Assembly: GCF_910594005.1 (NCBI RefSeq)
Contig: NC_057848.1
Location: 55,135,616-55,199,615 of the forward strand
DNA: 64,000 nucleotides
Reading direction: 5' to 3'
Source: Cervus elaphus
Taxonomy: Eukaryota; Chordata; Mammalia; Artiodactyla; Cervidae
This document shows, piece by piece, positions 20,926 through 32,162 of the stretch (positions within the stretch are counted from its first letter, which is position 1; each line of letters opens with the position of its first letter). Below the pieces are notes generated by a model, which saw nothing but the letters and a program-made list of their open reading frames with translations, was not told where the DNA came from and did no database searches. Made by a program: the position numbers and the translations under genes.

Positions 20926-22046
20926 AACAAGATGGCATTCCCTCCACTGGAGTACACTGGCCATCAGAAACAAAGGCCCAGCACTTTAGCTTCATGATCA
21001 CATTCAACCTCTCATTTCTTCCCCTTTCATAAGGCTTGGCCATTGGTGTGACCTCAGTTTTCATCCATCTTTTCTCTAGACCATTCTAAATTTTCTTTCT
21101 CAAAAGAAATGTCTGCATACATAAATCTAAGCCACGGGCTTCTCCTAAGCGTTGCTTAATATTTTATTTTTCATCAAAATTCTAAGCATAAGCAACATTC
21201 AAATTTGCTTCTTTTATGTGATTTGATTAAAAGTCCTGAATAGTGTCTGTATGAATCATCAGCCCTCGTGAAAGCTTTTCTGTAATAGCATTCCCCCTTT
21301 GAATAATGTGCCGATCCATTGATTAAATCAGTTCCAAAGGTAGAATCAGTGAGGTAAAATTGGCAGGCAGTAAGGTATTACCAGACACTAATTCTCCTTC
21401 CTCCGGGTGAGCTCTATAAATGTGTAACAACAGAATAGCTTTGCAATCTTCAGGGAAGTCTATGGTGCTGAAATGAAACCCATCAGACAAAAGCATATCT
21501 TTTCCCAAGCGCAAATTACCCTGAGTTTTATGAGCAACAGGTAAACAAGTAACTTTTGAAAGTGGGAAGACAATCATATTTTCCATTCAGCAAAGGTTTT
21601 ATTTCACACAGGCCTGAAGCATTAGTACTTCAGAACAACAGTTAATTTGTCCTCATTCTTTTTCAACCTGGGGCACTGAATACATGGGTTTCAGAAGGTG
21701 AGACAGGCAGCACACATCACTGAAATAGACCAGCTTCCACCCCATAACAGGAAAGTGGCTCAGGGGGAGAAGTGTGTTCATCAATTGCATTTGGAAAACA
21801 TCCACTGTGGCTGTTTCAGATGCTGACTTCTTTCACCAGACACTTAGAGCTCTTGAACACTTTGTTTCTTTTCAAGCTACAAAAGCTATTCTTTAGTGAT
21901 GGCACAAGAGAAAAATACCATCTGCTCCTAAAAAGCCTCGGCCCTGGTAGACAATTCCAGGCCAGCCATAAGCACACCCTCACGATTCCACAAAATACCC
22001 TCCAGGCACCCTGAACGAGGTGAGTATAAAGCAGGAAGATTTGCTG
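20926..22046. other. Repeat-poor stretch, candidate conserved non-coding DNA
   Basis: No recognisable repeat over 1.1 kb in an otherwise repeat-rich neighbourhood. The section 21180-21640 is AT-rich with homeodomain-type ATTA cores and some retained CpG. No reading frame is convincing. Conservation is an inference that needs alignment. Confidence 0.45.
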
Positions 22047-22268
22047 CAGAAGGGATAGGCTACCCATTCCAATATTCTTGGGCTTCCCTTGTGGCTCAGC
22101 TGGTAAAGAATCTGCCTGCAACGTGGGAGACCTGGGCTCGATCCCTGGGTTGGGAAGATCCCCTGGTGAAGGGAAAGGCTACCCACTCCAGTATTTTGGC
22201 CTAGAAAATTCCATGGACAGTCCGTGGGGTTGCAAAGAGTCAGACATGACTGAGCAACTTTCACTTTC
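22047..22268 (+). mobile_element. Bov-tA SINE, partial dimer
   Basis: A leading 30-base piece of Bov-A body (agggataggctacccattcc) abuts a full Bov-tA unit (gggcttcccttgtggctcag to gactgagcaactttcacttt). The arrangement matches the right half of the dimer at 35677-36012. Confidence 0.85.
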
Positions 22269-22282
22269 AACGTCACCGCTAA

Positions 22283-22352
22283 TATAAGCAGCAGAATCAG
22301 AATTGAAACCCAGGTCTTTCATATTCAGGTGCCCACACTATTCCCTGCTACT
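22283..22352 (-). mobile_element. MIR SINE fragment
   Basis: Antisense MIR end: 'gaattgaaacccaggtcttt' and 'gcccacactattccctgcta'. Confidence 0.6.
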
Positions 22353-22584
22353 GGATTTTAGTCTTTTTGAGGGCTAGAACGGTGTCATTCCATATCACTC
22401 ATAGCACGTGGCTGGGGCTCTCACACATAACTGAGAATCAATCAGTATTTGGATCGCCTCTCTGGATTTATGTCAAGACCATTCATTTCTCCAGCTCACT
22501 CTTAGCTCTGTAAAGATAATTCAGAACTCATATAAATAAACAACCTGCATCACCACTTCTTCTTGGCCCCAAATCACAATGCTG

Positions 22585-22664
22585 TTGGGTTGGCCAAGAA
22601 GTTCATTTGAGTTTTTCCATAAGATGGTACAGAAAAACCCAAATGCACTTTTTGGCCAACTCAA
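22585..22664. mobile_element. Mariner MITE (about 80 bp, palindromic)
   Basis: Terminal inverted repeats ttgggttggcc / ggccaactcaa enclose two arms, 'aagttcatttgagtttttcc' and 'gaaaaacccaaatgcacttt', that are near-perfect reverse complements. This is the cattle mariner MITE class (BTMAR/MAR1-type). A TA dinucleotide follows on the right; the left TA is mutated. Confidence 0.88.
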
Positions 22665-22839
22665 TACTAAGCTGAGAGTTCTCCCAAGTGTTATTCAATT
22701 CTCCAGAACTAACTGCCTTTCCCCCCACATAGGTGTGGTTATTCTGACTCTCCCTGCAGAAAGAGGGATGGATTGTTAAGTCTTTCACTTCCTTGAGTCT
22801 GTCATTTTGATATTCCCTTTAACTGCACTTGAGAAACAC

Positions 22840-23097
22840 TCATATTTAAATTGATAGAGCTTTTTCTAGAGGGCTATGTGGTTAATATAACAAAAGCCAT
22901 AGAAATGTGTATACCTTTTGACATAATGTTCCAAACTGTTTTAATTATGAAAGCAAGACATGACAATTTCTTACAAGACCAACAACAGGGCCAAATTATG
23001 GTAGACATATTATGCGGCCATTAAAAATATCATGTTCCAAGAATATATAATGAGTAGTAAGTGGTCACAATATGATGTTTAGTGAATAAGATGGTTC
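22840..23097 (+). mobile_element. Old L1 ORF2 end relic
   Basis: 'gtgtataccttttgacataa', 'attatggtagacatattatg' and 'cggccattaaaaatatcatg' follow the sense L1M ORF2/3' consensus, heavily mutated. Confidence 0.65.
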
Positions 23098-23171
23098 TGG
23101 AATTTAGAGTCTAGGAAGGGAGACAGATAACATACCAATAACTATAAACACAGTGAAAGTTGTACACTGTC

Positions 23172-23308
23172 CGTGGAATTCTCTAGGCAAAAATACTGGA
23201 GTGGGTAGCTGTTCCCTTTTCCAGGGGATCTTCCCAACCCAGGGATCGAACCCAGGCCTCACACACTGCAGGCGGATTCTTTACTGTCTGAACCACCAGG
23301 GAAGCCCA
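23172..23308 (-). mobile_element. Bov-tA SINE, antisense, 3'-truncated
   Basis: Begins within the Bov-A body (tgtccgtggaattctctagg) and runs to the reverse-complement tRNA head (gaaccaccagggaagccc). The SINE tail side is missing. Confidence 0.88.
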
Positions 23309-24774
23309 TAAGTATTATGAAACATATTATGAAGAAAATGAGGAGCATGTGTATCTACAGCTTATCTCCTAACACAGTGCATGACATATAGTGAGTGTTC
23401 CGTAAATATCTGTCGAGAGAAATAAATAAACACAAGTAAACAAAGAGTATAAAGAAGTAGCTCAAAGTGGTGCTCTCTGGTTCATGAGGCAGCCAGTGAT
23501 TTTTAATTTTCTTTCTGTATATTTTCTGGGTTTTGAATTTTGTTTTCTAGTATGTGACTTCTAATATCTAAAACATACATATTTCTGAAGAGATATCACC
23601 TATATAAAGAATGGGTAGGAGCCAAATCTCTTTGTGTGAAGGGAAAGACAAGTAAGAAATCTAAGAACTATCTGGAGGACCTAGGGGTATTTTTCACACC
23701 AGAAATTTTTTTCCATAGAAAGATGAGAAGCAGCTGTTGAAACCCCTTCTTTGTGCTTTGCATATAACTCTAGAAAAGAAGACAACTTTTAATTCTTCAG
23801 TTAGTCCAAAAGAAGCAAATGGAAAGCAGATTACTTAAAAAAAAAATGGGCTTCTTGTCCTTAAATGAAGGACCAGATCTCAGAGTCTAAGCTGACTGCT
23901 TGGGTTTGGATCCTGTGGAACCCTGCTCACACTGGAAGGCTCTGGCATGTAAAACTGGCAAGGCCTTGGGGAAAATACTGTCCCCAAATCATCTTTGAAG
24001 TGGGTTTTACAATGAGACTTCAACCTATTTCATTTGCCTAAAAATAAAGTTTTGGGTGAGTTCACAATTTGTAATTTATGAGAGCCTTTGGTATATATCT
24101 GATGTCTTCATTTTGATTTCTTCTTTGATGTGATGTATCAATTGATTTTCTTTTCCCCTATCATTGTTCTTGGATTTGTACAACAGAACCTTTTATTTTC
24201 AAAAAAGCAATTAGCGTGAAATGTGACTTATGGTGTCCTAAACTATGTGCCTCTATAAAGGGTAAATGGTTGTAATTACTATAAGATGAAAGTCATATAT
24301 TGGATACATTCTTGCAATTATTATAAAGAAATGGCATGGTCATGGTCTCAAATCAAATTAAAGAGGCATAAAATTCAATTTCATTTTCTCAAGATCTGTG
24401 TAAAAGTTGAGCACATACAAAATGTGGTTTCAAATGTAACACACTGGCACAGAAGCAGTTTCTGCACAGACGTTGTGAAATGACATATTTCTAGAATTTT
24501 CCATGCTATTTCAAGGCCCAGAGCGTGTTTTCTTATGACAACCACACTCTGAACTAGAAAAGTGCTAAAATCTGGTTTAGCAATCCCCAATCTCTCTTTT
24601 TCATTAACCCTGTGAGGTAACAAAACAACATTACCTCAAAGTAAAGATGCAAGATGAAAAATATTGCACTGGCACATTTCTGTCGCTATTTCTGATGCAA
24701 AGGAACAAGAGTTTAAACTTTTCATATATTCCATAGGTATATTTATACCATACATTTATAATTCAAAAGTCAAC
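23309..24774. other. Mostly unique; L2/L1-like scraps
   Basis: 23370-23430 (gtgcatgacatatagtgagt) resembles an L2 end and 23490-23590 an old L1 tail. 24040-24680 is repeat-free and AT-rich. No gene was identified. Confidence 0.45.
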
Positions 24775-25640
24775 TATAATCCACTAGGATGGCTATACTA
24801 AAGAGACAGGCAATAACAAGTATTGGCAAAAATGTAAAGAAATTGGAACCCTTGAGGACAGCTGACGGGAATGTACAATGGTGCAGGCACTTTGGAAAAC
24901 AGTCTGGCAGAGCCTCAAAAAGTTCAACATAAAATCACCATATGACCCAGTAGTTTCACTCCTAGGTGAACAGAAAACCCAGGAGAACAGAAAACAGGTG
25001 ATCAAACAAAAGCTTATACATGAATGCTCACAGCAGAATTATGTACAATAGCCAAAAAGTGAAGACAGCCCAAATGTCCATCAGTGGATGAATGGATAAA
25101 CAAAAAGTGGTGTGTCTGCACAATGGAATATTATTCAGCCATAAAAAGGAATGAAGGACTGATACTGCCATCAAAGTTGAACTTTGATATCATTTAATTA
25201 AATTTTAAAAGCCAACCACAAAAGACCATGTATAGTACCAGTCTACTTATATGAAATGTTCAATGTGTATGTGTTAGTCACTCAGTCGTGTCCAACTCCT
25301 TTCGACCCCATGGACTATAGCCCCCCCAGGCTCCTCTGTCCAGGGGATTCTCCAGGCAAGAATACTGGAGTGGGTTGCCATTTCCTTCTCCAGAAATGTT
25401 CAATAGAAGCAAATCCATAGACACAGAAAACAGATCAGTGATTGTCAGGGACTGAGGGAGGGAGGAATGTGGAGGGCCTGATAAGGGGGACAGAATTTCT
25501 TTTGGGGGTGGGGTGTTAAAAATGTTCTGGAATTAGTGATTGTGGCACAACTCTGTGACTATACTAAAACACAGTCTATTGTGTGCACTGGAATTGTGAA
25601 TTATATGGATTACATCTCTATAAAGCTGTTATTTTTTTAA
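24775..25640 (+). mobile_element. L1 ORF2 end and 3' UTR, split by Bov-A2
   Basis: Sense L1: 'aggatggctatactaaagag', 'aatgtccatcagtggatgaa' and 'atggaatattattcagccat', then the 3' UTR to 'ctctataaagctgttatttt'. The ORF2 remnant is broken by stops. Confidence 0.85.
25265..25392 (-). mobile_element. Bov-A2 SINE in L1
   Basis: Antisense Bov-A (agtcactcagtcgtgtccaa to ccatttccttctcca). The 12-bp TSD gaaatgttcaat lies at 25253-25264 and 25393-25404. Confidence 0.93.
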
Positions 25641-26499
25641 ACTCAATTATCAAATGGGCAAGTTGAAAATAATAATAATTATTCAGATAACATGTGTCAA
25701 AAGCTGAAAATTCATTCATTCAAAAGCACATTATTCAAAGGGGGAAACACTGCTCTTGGTGCTGGGAATATGGAAATGAACATAGCGAAGTCCCTGACCT
25801 CACTATGGGGACATTCTAATGACCCAGCTTTATGCATTCTGGCAGATGGATGCGGCCTTAGGTTTGGAGGAACTCCCAAGGAGAAGATTTTGGGGGCTGG
25901 GAGAAAAGCTCATGAACTTCCTTGCTCTTTTAGAAAAGCAGTACTCTTGGCTTTTTTCTGATTTCTACCCCATACAATTATTTTTAGTATCAACTACACA
26001 TAGTTCTGATTCTAGAAAAATAGGTCCTACAGACAGTGGCTCAAAACTGCTTTGAAGCTGAATTCTGGCTCCTCGTGTGAGGACACCTTATCTGTAGGGG
26101 GAAAGTCATAGGATGAGTCATGAAAGGAATGAACAGTGGAACTTGAAGTTGGTTTAAAGCACCTTCAAGAACTCAACAGCATCAATCATAGCTATGGAAA
26201 TCACCACAATTGGTTTTGCTTAACTTAGGTCATAGAACTCTCTAGGACTGCTCCTGTTCAAAAGGATTTCTCTTCTTCAAATTACCATTTTCTTCCTGGT
26301 TCATCTCTGCTCCATGGACTACAGTGATTACCACTGATGACAACACAGAGTAGGTTTTCAAGGCCCTACCTTCAGAACCAGGGGCATCCTGTCCACGCAG
26401 CCTCAGGTCCCATTTTTCCCCTAAATATACCGCTTCTCTGCTCGTGCTGGGCAGGGGGTCCAGCCTTTCCCTACATATGACAGGTTAGTTCTCTTCTCA
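25641..26499. other. Mostly unique; one unplaced ancient motif
   Basis: 25740-25822 carries the 'ggtgctgggaatatggaaat...aagtccctgacctca' pattern shared with 41735-41822 and 60085-60165. Its family was not resolved. No gene was seen. Confidence 0.45.
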
Positions 26500-26780
26500 T
26501 GTTACTCAAAGATATCCACATCTTTCTCTCCATGTTACATCTCAAGGCCCAGCATGAATTCATCCTCCTCCAGGAAATTTTCCACAGATCTCCATCCCAT
26601 AATGGCCTCAGTCTGTGCCACAGAGAATCAGATACTGTGTACCATATAATTGGAGGAGAGTACAGGCAAAATTGATGAACACCTACTCAATGATCTCCAC
26701 TCAACAGTAGAAGACAGGGATCACGTGGTTTGCCTCTCTTCCTCTACCTCCCCCAGCACAGAGGCAGGCAGGCCAAAGGT
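26500..26780 (+). mobile_element. Probable L2 LINE relic
   Basis: 'atctcaaggcccagcatgaa', 'tcctccaggaaattttccac' and, later, 'acagggatcacgtggtttgc...cccccagcacagaggc' fit the order of the L2 3' region. Divergence is high. Confidence 0.45.
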
Positions 26781-27304
26781 TCAAGGCTAGCACTGGTTCT
26801 GCAAGCTTATTCTACCTCAGATAAATGAAAGGGCATATTGGGGATCTCCTTTCCTATGTGAAATGATGAAAAAGCTTTCCTATAGGATACAATCAAAGAA
26901 AATGGAAGTCAAGCTTCCTCTTCTTTCCTAAGTAAATTGAGCTTGAATAACCCTGAGACCTTCACTGATTCACCATCTGCCAAGACTATATCATCCAGTT
27001 ATATAAACGGCAGGCTGATTGGGCTCTTCACTGTTCTCATGCCACTTTTCAATTTTAATAACTTTGAGGTTAGTTGTGATAGAAATTATCTCTCTTCTCT
27101 CTCTCTCTTTTTTTTTCTCTAACAAACCAGTTGAATGTTTCTCTCTCAGCTAGTATGTACTTCAGTGACACCGGTCACAGTACAGAGCTCACTGTTCAGC
27201 ACTCATTTTCATTTGTCTCAAGTCTTGAAATAAAAAGTCCTGGGAATATGCTACTACTCTAAACTTTCATACATGCACATTTAGTTTCTGGTTATATACT
27301 GTAT
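26781..27304. other. Unique sequence with a CT-rich tract
   Basis: A (CT)n/T-rich run covers 27088-27121. Otherwise nothing was recognised. Confidence 0.55.
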
Positions 27305-27515
27305 GGGTTTCCCAGGTGGCTAAGTGGCAAAGAATCTGCCTGCTAATGCAGGAGATGCAAGAGATGGGAGTTTGATCCCTGAGTCGGGAGGAAGAAATGG
27401 CAGCCCACTCCAGTATTCTTGCCTGGAGAATTCCATGGACAGAGGAGAGTGGTGGGTTAAAGTCCGTGGGGGTGCAAAAAGTCAAACATGACTGAGGACA
27501 CACACAGATGCAGAC
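27305..27515 (+). mobile_element. Bov-tA/ART2A SINE
   Basis: Sense copy from 'gggtttcccaggtggctaag' through 'ccactccagtattcttgcct' to a (CA)n tail. The 11-bp TSD atatactgtat lies at 27294-27304 and 27516-27526. Confidence 0.93.
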
Positions 27516-27678
27516 ATATACTGTATAGGTGGTCTACTAGACTAACCCCTAAGTTACTAAAATCGAAAAGCACATGTGATGGGTTTTATGAACACCCTAC
27601 ACACCAGAAGGTTATGAATCTCATCAATGTGTATATTATCCATTTTGACAAAAATAAACCATGAAAGAATGGTTTTCT

Positions 27679-28077
27679 TCAGATGTGTTTAACAATGGTA
27701 TGATCATGAGGGGTGAGCGGTTCATCAGATAATGTGTACCATATCATTCGATCGTGCAGGCAAAATTGAGAAAATTTTGAGAGGTCAGGGAGGTACAACA
27801 TAGCTGAAAAGAGAACTGTCTGAAGACTATGGATTTTAGCCCCAGGAGCTAATCTAAAAGACCTAATGGAGTACATTAACGTGAGAAACATGACAAATAC
27901 TTTCGGAGACAAATCAGCAGCATCTACATCTTCTGGTATCTGAAACTCAGGCAAAGAAAAGAAGGAAAAACCAATCTGCAAAGCTCGTCCTACGTGAGTG
28001 ATCAGCTGTCTAGTGCACATACCGCCAAGAGACGCCACTGCTGCAGGAGGACTCTGTGCATAGCCTTCAACTTGATT
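27679..28077 (-). other. Unassigned 132-codon open frame, minus strand
   Basis: On the minus strand the frame is open from the stop at 28078-28080 to the stop at 27679-27681. The first ATG is at 28018-28020, giving about 113 residues; a longer reading would start at GTG, which eukaryotes rarely use. The interval lacks recognisable repeats and retains several CpGs. I recognise no domain, see no poly(A) tract downstream and no TSD. It may be a decayed retrocopy, conserved non-coding DNA, or chance; I do not assign a gene. Confidence 0.3.
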
Positions 28078-28229
28078 TTACCCTCTCTCTTTGTAAAACA
28101 AAGGATGAAGGGGTTATGGCCTTAGTCCTGTGCTTTCTCACTCGATCCCATCCTATGAAGTACAGTCAAATTCACTACCTATATGCCTTTTGCATCCTGT
28201 TACACTCAGATATCTAGTGGTTCCCACCC

Positions 28230-28490
28230 ATGAGCCAGAATTCACAGCCACCAACCAACCTTATCAGTCTAGTCTTCCGTTATTTGCTTCCTCCTCCATT
28301 CAAGCCAGGCCATCTTTTCACCAGCCACCCCCACCCCCAGCTTCCGCTGCAAACCCACCAAATACACTTCACTCTGGAAGCACAACTTGTGCCTTTTTTG
28401 CCTCATCTGTAATGACCTCTCTGCTTATCAAAACCCCATCCCTGTTTTTTAAAATCCAGTTTAAGACTGACCACCTTGGGCCCATACACT
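28230..28490 (+). mobile_element. Probable L2 LINE relic
   Basis: 'tccattcaagccaggccatc', 'gtaatgacctctctgcttat' and 'aaaatccagtttaagactga' follow the L2 order (compare '...aaatcctacccatccttcaaggc'). This explains the 174-codon frame at 28130-28654 as non-coding. Confidence 0.45.
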
Positions 28491-28568
28491 CCACTGAATC
28501 CCCCCTGCCTCTTAGTTCTTCATTTGACAGTCACATGCTAATTTGCATGATGAATGGCATACATAACA

Positions 28569-28811
28569 CCAGGGGTTTTCAAAGAGAGGTGGTTTTGCAT
28601 CTCAGGGAAAATGAAAGTGTGGCAACGTCTAGAAACATATTTTGCCAGGGATAACTGGAGGGGGCTGCTACTGACATCCAGTGGGTTAAAGTCAGGGATT
28701 CTGCTAAACACCCTGCAACGCGGACATCCTACAATTTCCACAGAACAACATCCTGCAACAAAGAGTTAGACCACCCAGAAGGTCACTGGTGCTGAGGCTG
28801 AGAAACCCTGA
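28569..28811. mobile_element. MER20 hAT MITE
   Basis: Begins caggggttttc and ends gagaaaccctg (hAT-type terminal inverted repeats). Internal phrases 'ctactgacatccagtgggtt' and 'ggattctgctaaacaccctg' match MER20. The candidate 8-bp target copies, cataacac and atttacac, are only partly alike. Confidence 0.82.
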
Positions 28812-28829
28812 TTTACACGTATGCAAGTG

Positions 28830-28945
28830 TTGTCTTCTCAACTGGACTGGAAGCTCTCTGACCAGGAGTATTGCCATTCCCGGCATCTAGCCCAGTGCTG
28901 AGTATACAAGGCAGCATTCCTTGATAAATGTGTGTGTTGAGTATA
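28830..28945 (+). mobile_element. L2 LINE 3' end
   Basis: 'actggactggaagctctctg', 'ggcatctagcccagtgctga' and 'ccttgataaatgtgtg' give the L2 terminus. It may be the continuation of 28230-28490, split by MER20. Confidence 0.65.
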
Positions 28946-29611
28946 TGTCATCATCTATCCGGTTGAGTAAAGAGAAGAAAAGTTCATCTAAAATGATGGG
29001 TTTGGTTCTATCTTATTTTTATCTAATGGACTTTAAATACCACTTTTAAAGAATGTCACTTGAGAATTATGATCAGTGTCCTTTCTTCTTAAGACTTTTA
29101 TGAGATGGATGACTCTCAGTAAGGAAATGGGAATAGCAAGTAGCAATGGAGTGTCTCAAATTGTTTATTGTGCTGGAGCTAAAGAGAATAGAAGTCTTAA
29201 GCTTTCATTTTCCACGCAGTTGTGGCTGGACGGATGAGAAGCAATTAATCCAGCCATTCAATAGACATCTAATGAGCTGCAACTGTGTGGTCAACTCTGG
29301 GCTAGGCTCCGTTTTCGAGTTTTGATTTGATGCATTCATTGCTAGGAGCCGAATCCCTGTCATAGAATACATTTTCCCATTGAAGCAATGCTGCAATCTT
29401 GACCAGATGATAGACGTCAAGTATATTACAGATATGACCATGCATAGAGCCTAAACCAATCATAACTACATCGTAATACTGATTCTCTAGGAAATTCAAA
29501 AAGAACATTGCTCTCTAAGTTCTTTAAAGAAACAATGGTCTAAATACACGATGCATATATTCGACACACAAAACACAACTCCACTGAATTATAAAGCCAA
29601 CTCATAACTTA
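28946..29611. other. Repeat-poor stretch, candidate conserved non-coding DNA
   Basis: 29180-29510 is free of recognisable repeats and contains homeodomain-like sites such as gcaattaatccagcc plus retained CpGs (cggatg, tcgagt, gacgtc). This is the style of a developmental enhancer, but it is inference only. Confidence 0.45.
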
Positions 29612-30018
29612 ATATCAGTTCAGTTCAGTTCAGTTCAATTCAGTCACTGAGTCGTGTCCAACTCCTTGCAACCCCATGAATTGCAGCACGCCAGGCCTCC
29701 CTGTCCATCACAAACTCCCGGAGTTTACTCAAACTCATGCCCATCGAGTCGGCAATGCCATTCAGCCATCTCATCCTCTGTCGGCCCCTTCTCCTCCTGC
29801 TCCCAATCCCTCCCAGCATCAATTTTTCGATGCTCAGCTTTCTTCAGAGTCCAACTCTCATATCCATACATGACCACTGGAAAAACCATAGCCTTGACTA
29901 GACGGACCTTTGTTGGCAAAGTAACGTCTCTGCTTTTTAATATGCTATCTAGGTTGGTCATAACTTTCCTTCCAAGGAGTAAGCGTCTTTTAATTTCATG
30001 GCTGCAATCACCATCTGA
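29612..30018 (-). mobile_element. BovB LINE 3' end with internal deletion
   Basis: Starts with the (TCAGT)n terminal repeat and reads antisense BovB (cgtgtccaactccttgcaac; tcccggagtttactcaaact). At 29814-29821 (agcatca) it jumps about 200 bp further into the element (gatgctcagctttcttcaga). Minus-strand peptides such as NLDSILKSRDVTLPTKVRLV are the RT C-terminal region. Confidence 0.93.
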
Positions 30019-30262
30019 ATATAGTAGCTATAAAATGGATATCAAGTACTGCAGAGTCATAAAATGGATTTGCCTTCTACTAATTTGGAAGGACTCGCGG
30101 AATGGTGTGTGAAGCTGAATGGAAAGCCCTAGATCTTTTTAAGTTGTCTTAAGGAAGCTGGAGTTGACCTTTTCTTTATTGCCAGAGTCTTCTTAATACT
30201 TGGGAGCTCTCACAATGTTTCACGTTTGCAGAAAAGCAATATCAAAACCTTTAGCTGATCAT

Positions 30263-30592
30263 GGGCTTCCCTGGTGGCTCAGTGGTAAAGAACATGCGTG
30301 TCAATGCAGGAAACACGGGTTCGCTCTCTGACTCAGGAAGATCCCACATGCCTCAGAGCAACTAAGCTTGTGCACCAGATCTATTGAGCCTGCACTCTAG
30401 AGCCAAGGAGCCGCGACTACTGAGGCCACGGGCTGCAATCCTGCATGCCTCCACAACAAGAGAAACCACCAAAATGAGAAGCCCATGCACCACAACTAGA
30501 CAGTAGCCCCCACTCGCTGCAACTAGAGAAAAGCCTGAGCAGCAGCAAAGACCTAGCACAGCCACAAATAAATAAATAAATTTTTTAAGAAA
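30263..30592 (+). mobile_element. CHR-type SINE (long form)
   Basis: tRNA head (gggcttccctggtggctcag), CHR body (gcaactaagcttgtgcacca; gagccgcgactactgaggcc) and an (AAAT)n-type tail at about 30566-30582. Confidence 0.92.
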
Positions 30593-31450
30593 AGGATGAA
30601 GTTTCTGACCTGTGTAAAAACAATGTAGCTGGTCATCAGTGCTACTTTTTTAAAAAGTGCTTCCAAACAGTTTTTTTTTTTAATTGCAAAAACAAGAAGA
30701 CAGTATTCCAGAAGGGAGAAACAAATGCAGACAGAATTGATTTGTGGGTTGTGAATTAGGCAGCAGCCACCTAGCCCAGCAGCATAGGGTGAAGGAAAGG
30801 GGCACAGAAAGTGCCAGCATGAAAAGTAGGGCTGGATCAAGTCAAAAGCAAAAAGTCCATTGGAGCCTGGGTTGGGATAAGTGCTATGTGCAGCTGGGCA
30901 GTGGCTGTGATTTTGTGGCAGTTTAATCCATTCTGAAAACAACAGACTCTACCCTTTAAAACCTGCTTCACACCTCATTGAAGAAACTTTATATCCTCTC
31001 CCCAAACCCATGAGGACCATCTAGTAAATGAAGCTGCTCTGAAAGCAGATTAAATGTGCAGGCTGCATCCTAGCCATTAAACCTCATCTAATCTAAGAAT
31101 TACTGAAAACTCATAATTTTCACCAGATACAACCATCACGTTAAAATCATTTCAAGGAAAATGCCCGAAAGAGTACACTGTAACTGTCAGACGCTGATAT
31201 CTTAGAGGGTAGTTTTTAATTGGATCAAAATCTCTACAGTCTTTTAAAAAGCTCATCAAGATCTGAGCCACAAAATAAACTTGAAAGAAAAGAATGCAAA
31301 GCTTCTTTTAATTAATGGAGGCAAATTGCAGTATTTGCAAAAGTCGATTTGGGGACGATTCATTTGGGATTGTTACAGCAAATCCTATGAGCCTCCCCAA
31401 GGTTCCCTCCCCGTCTCCCCCTTGCCACGTTCAGCACACACAATAAGGAT
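30593..31450. other. Unique sequence, no gene seen
   Basis: A T-run lies at 30671-30682. No repeat family or coding signal was recognised. Confidence 0.55.
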
Positions 31451-31690
31451 GACAATAACTGGTATTTTCTTCAGACTTTTACCATGTGCCCAATCTGTGC
31501 TAAACACATGGATAAATTTCCTTATTCTCCCAATGACCCTAGGAGGTAGGTCCTCTTACTAGCTCCAGTTTATGGAGACAGGAGGAAATTGAGGCCCGGA
31601 GCGGTAGTGCAGAACCAAAGTCACACAGCCAGCCAGGGGCACAGTCACCATTCCAACCCACACAGTCTGACTTCCGAGTCTACTGTTCTC
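31451..31690 (-). mobile_element. MIR SINE
   Basis: Antisense MIR: 'accatgtgcccaatctgtgc', 'accctaggaggtaggtcctc', 'ggaggaaattgaggcccgga' and 'acagtctgacttccga'. Confidence 0.85.
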
Positions 31691-32162
31691 GCTCTGCTCT
31701 CCATCAGCCACCCACTTTCACTTGCATCTCTTCCCCAGACGGTCTTCCACCATCATCAGCTACAGTTTTTACAGGAGTGGATGCAGCTACCCCGACAGGA
31801 AGACACGAGAAACCTCCATGCACATGCCAGGGCAGCTGCACGGACTTCATACTGAGCCCATCCCTGGCCGACATCAGAGCCAAGCTTTACAGATCATTTT
31901 CGGTCTCCACGTGCCCAACCCTTCTCCCATCACGAGCTCCTACCTGACTGCCATCTCCCTGAGTGCCCTTAAAATGGAGCCTACTTTGGCTCCTTGAGAA
32001 GTGTCACCATCATCCATTTGGAGAAGGCAGCCTCCTTTGGATACCTGAGAAGTGTGGCCTTTTCATAGTCCAAAGAGTTTCTGGACCCAAACTCCCCTTT
32101 AATACAGAACTATCCTCTTGTTTCCGCTTTATCTTGGCTGAAAACAATGGCTGACCTCAGCC
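31691..32162. other. Unique sequence, no gene seen
   Basis: Contains a short internal near-repeat: 'gagaagtgtcaccat' at about 31998 and 'gagaagtgtggcctt' at about 32047, each preceded by similar text (ctttggctccttgag / ctttggatacctgag). Origin unknown. Confidence 0.5.

Noticed and set aside
28130..28654. 174-codon plus-strand open frame
   Set aside because: It overlaps a probable L2 relic and the start of a MER20 element, shows no domain and is proline/serine-rich by composition.
29725..29961. Minus-strand frame encoding reverse-transcriptase-like text
   Set aside because: It is the 3' remnant of a deleted BovB LINE, not a functional enzyme.
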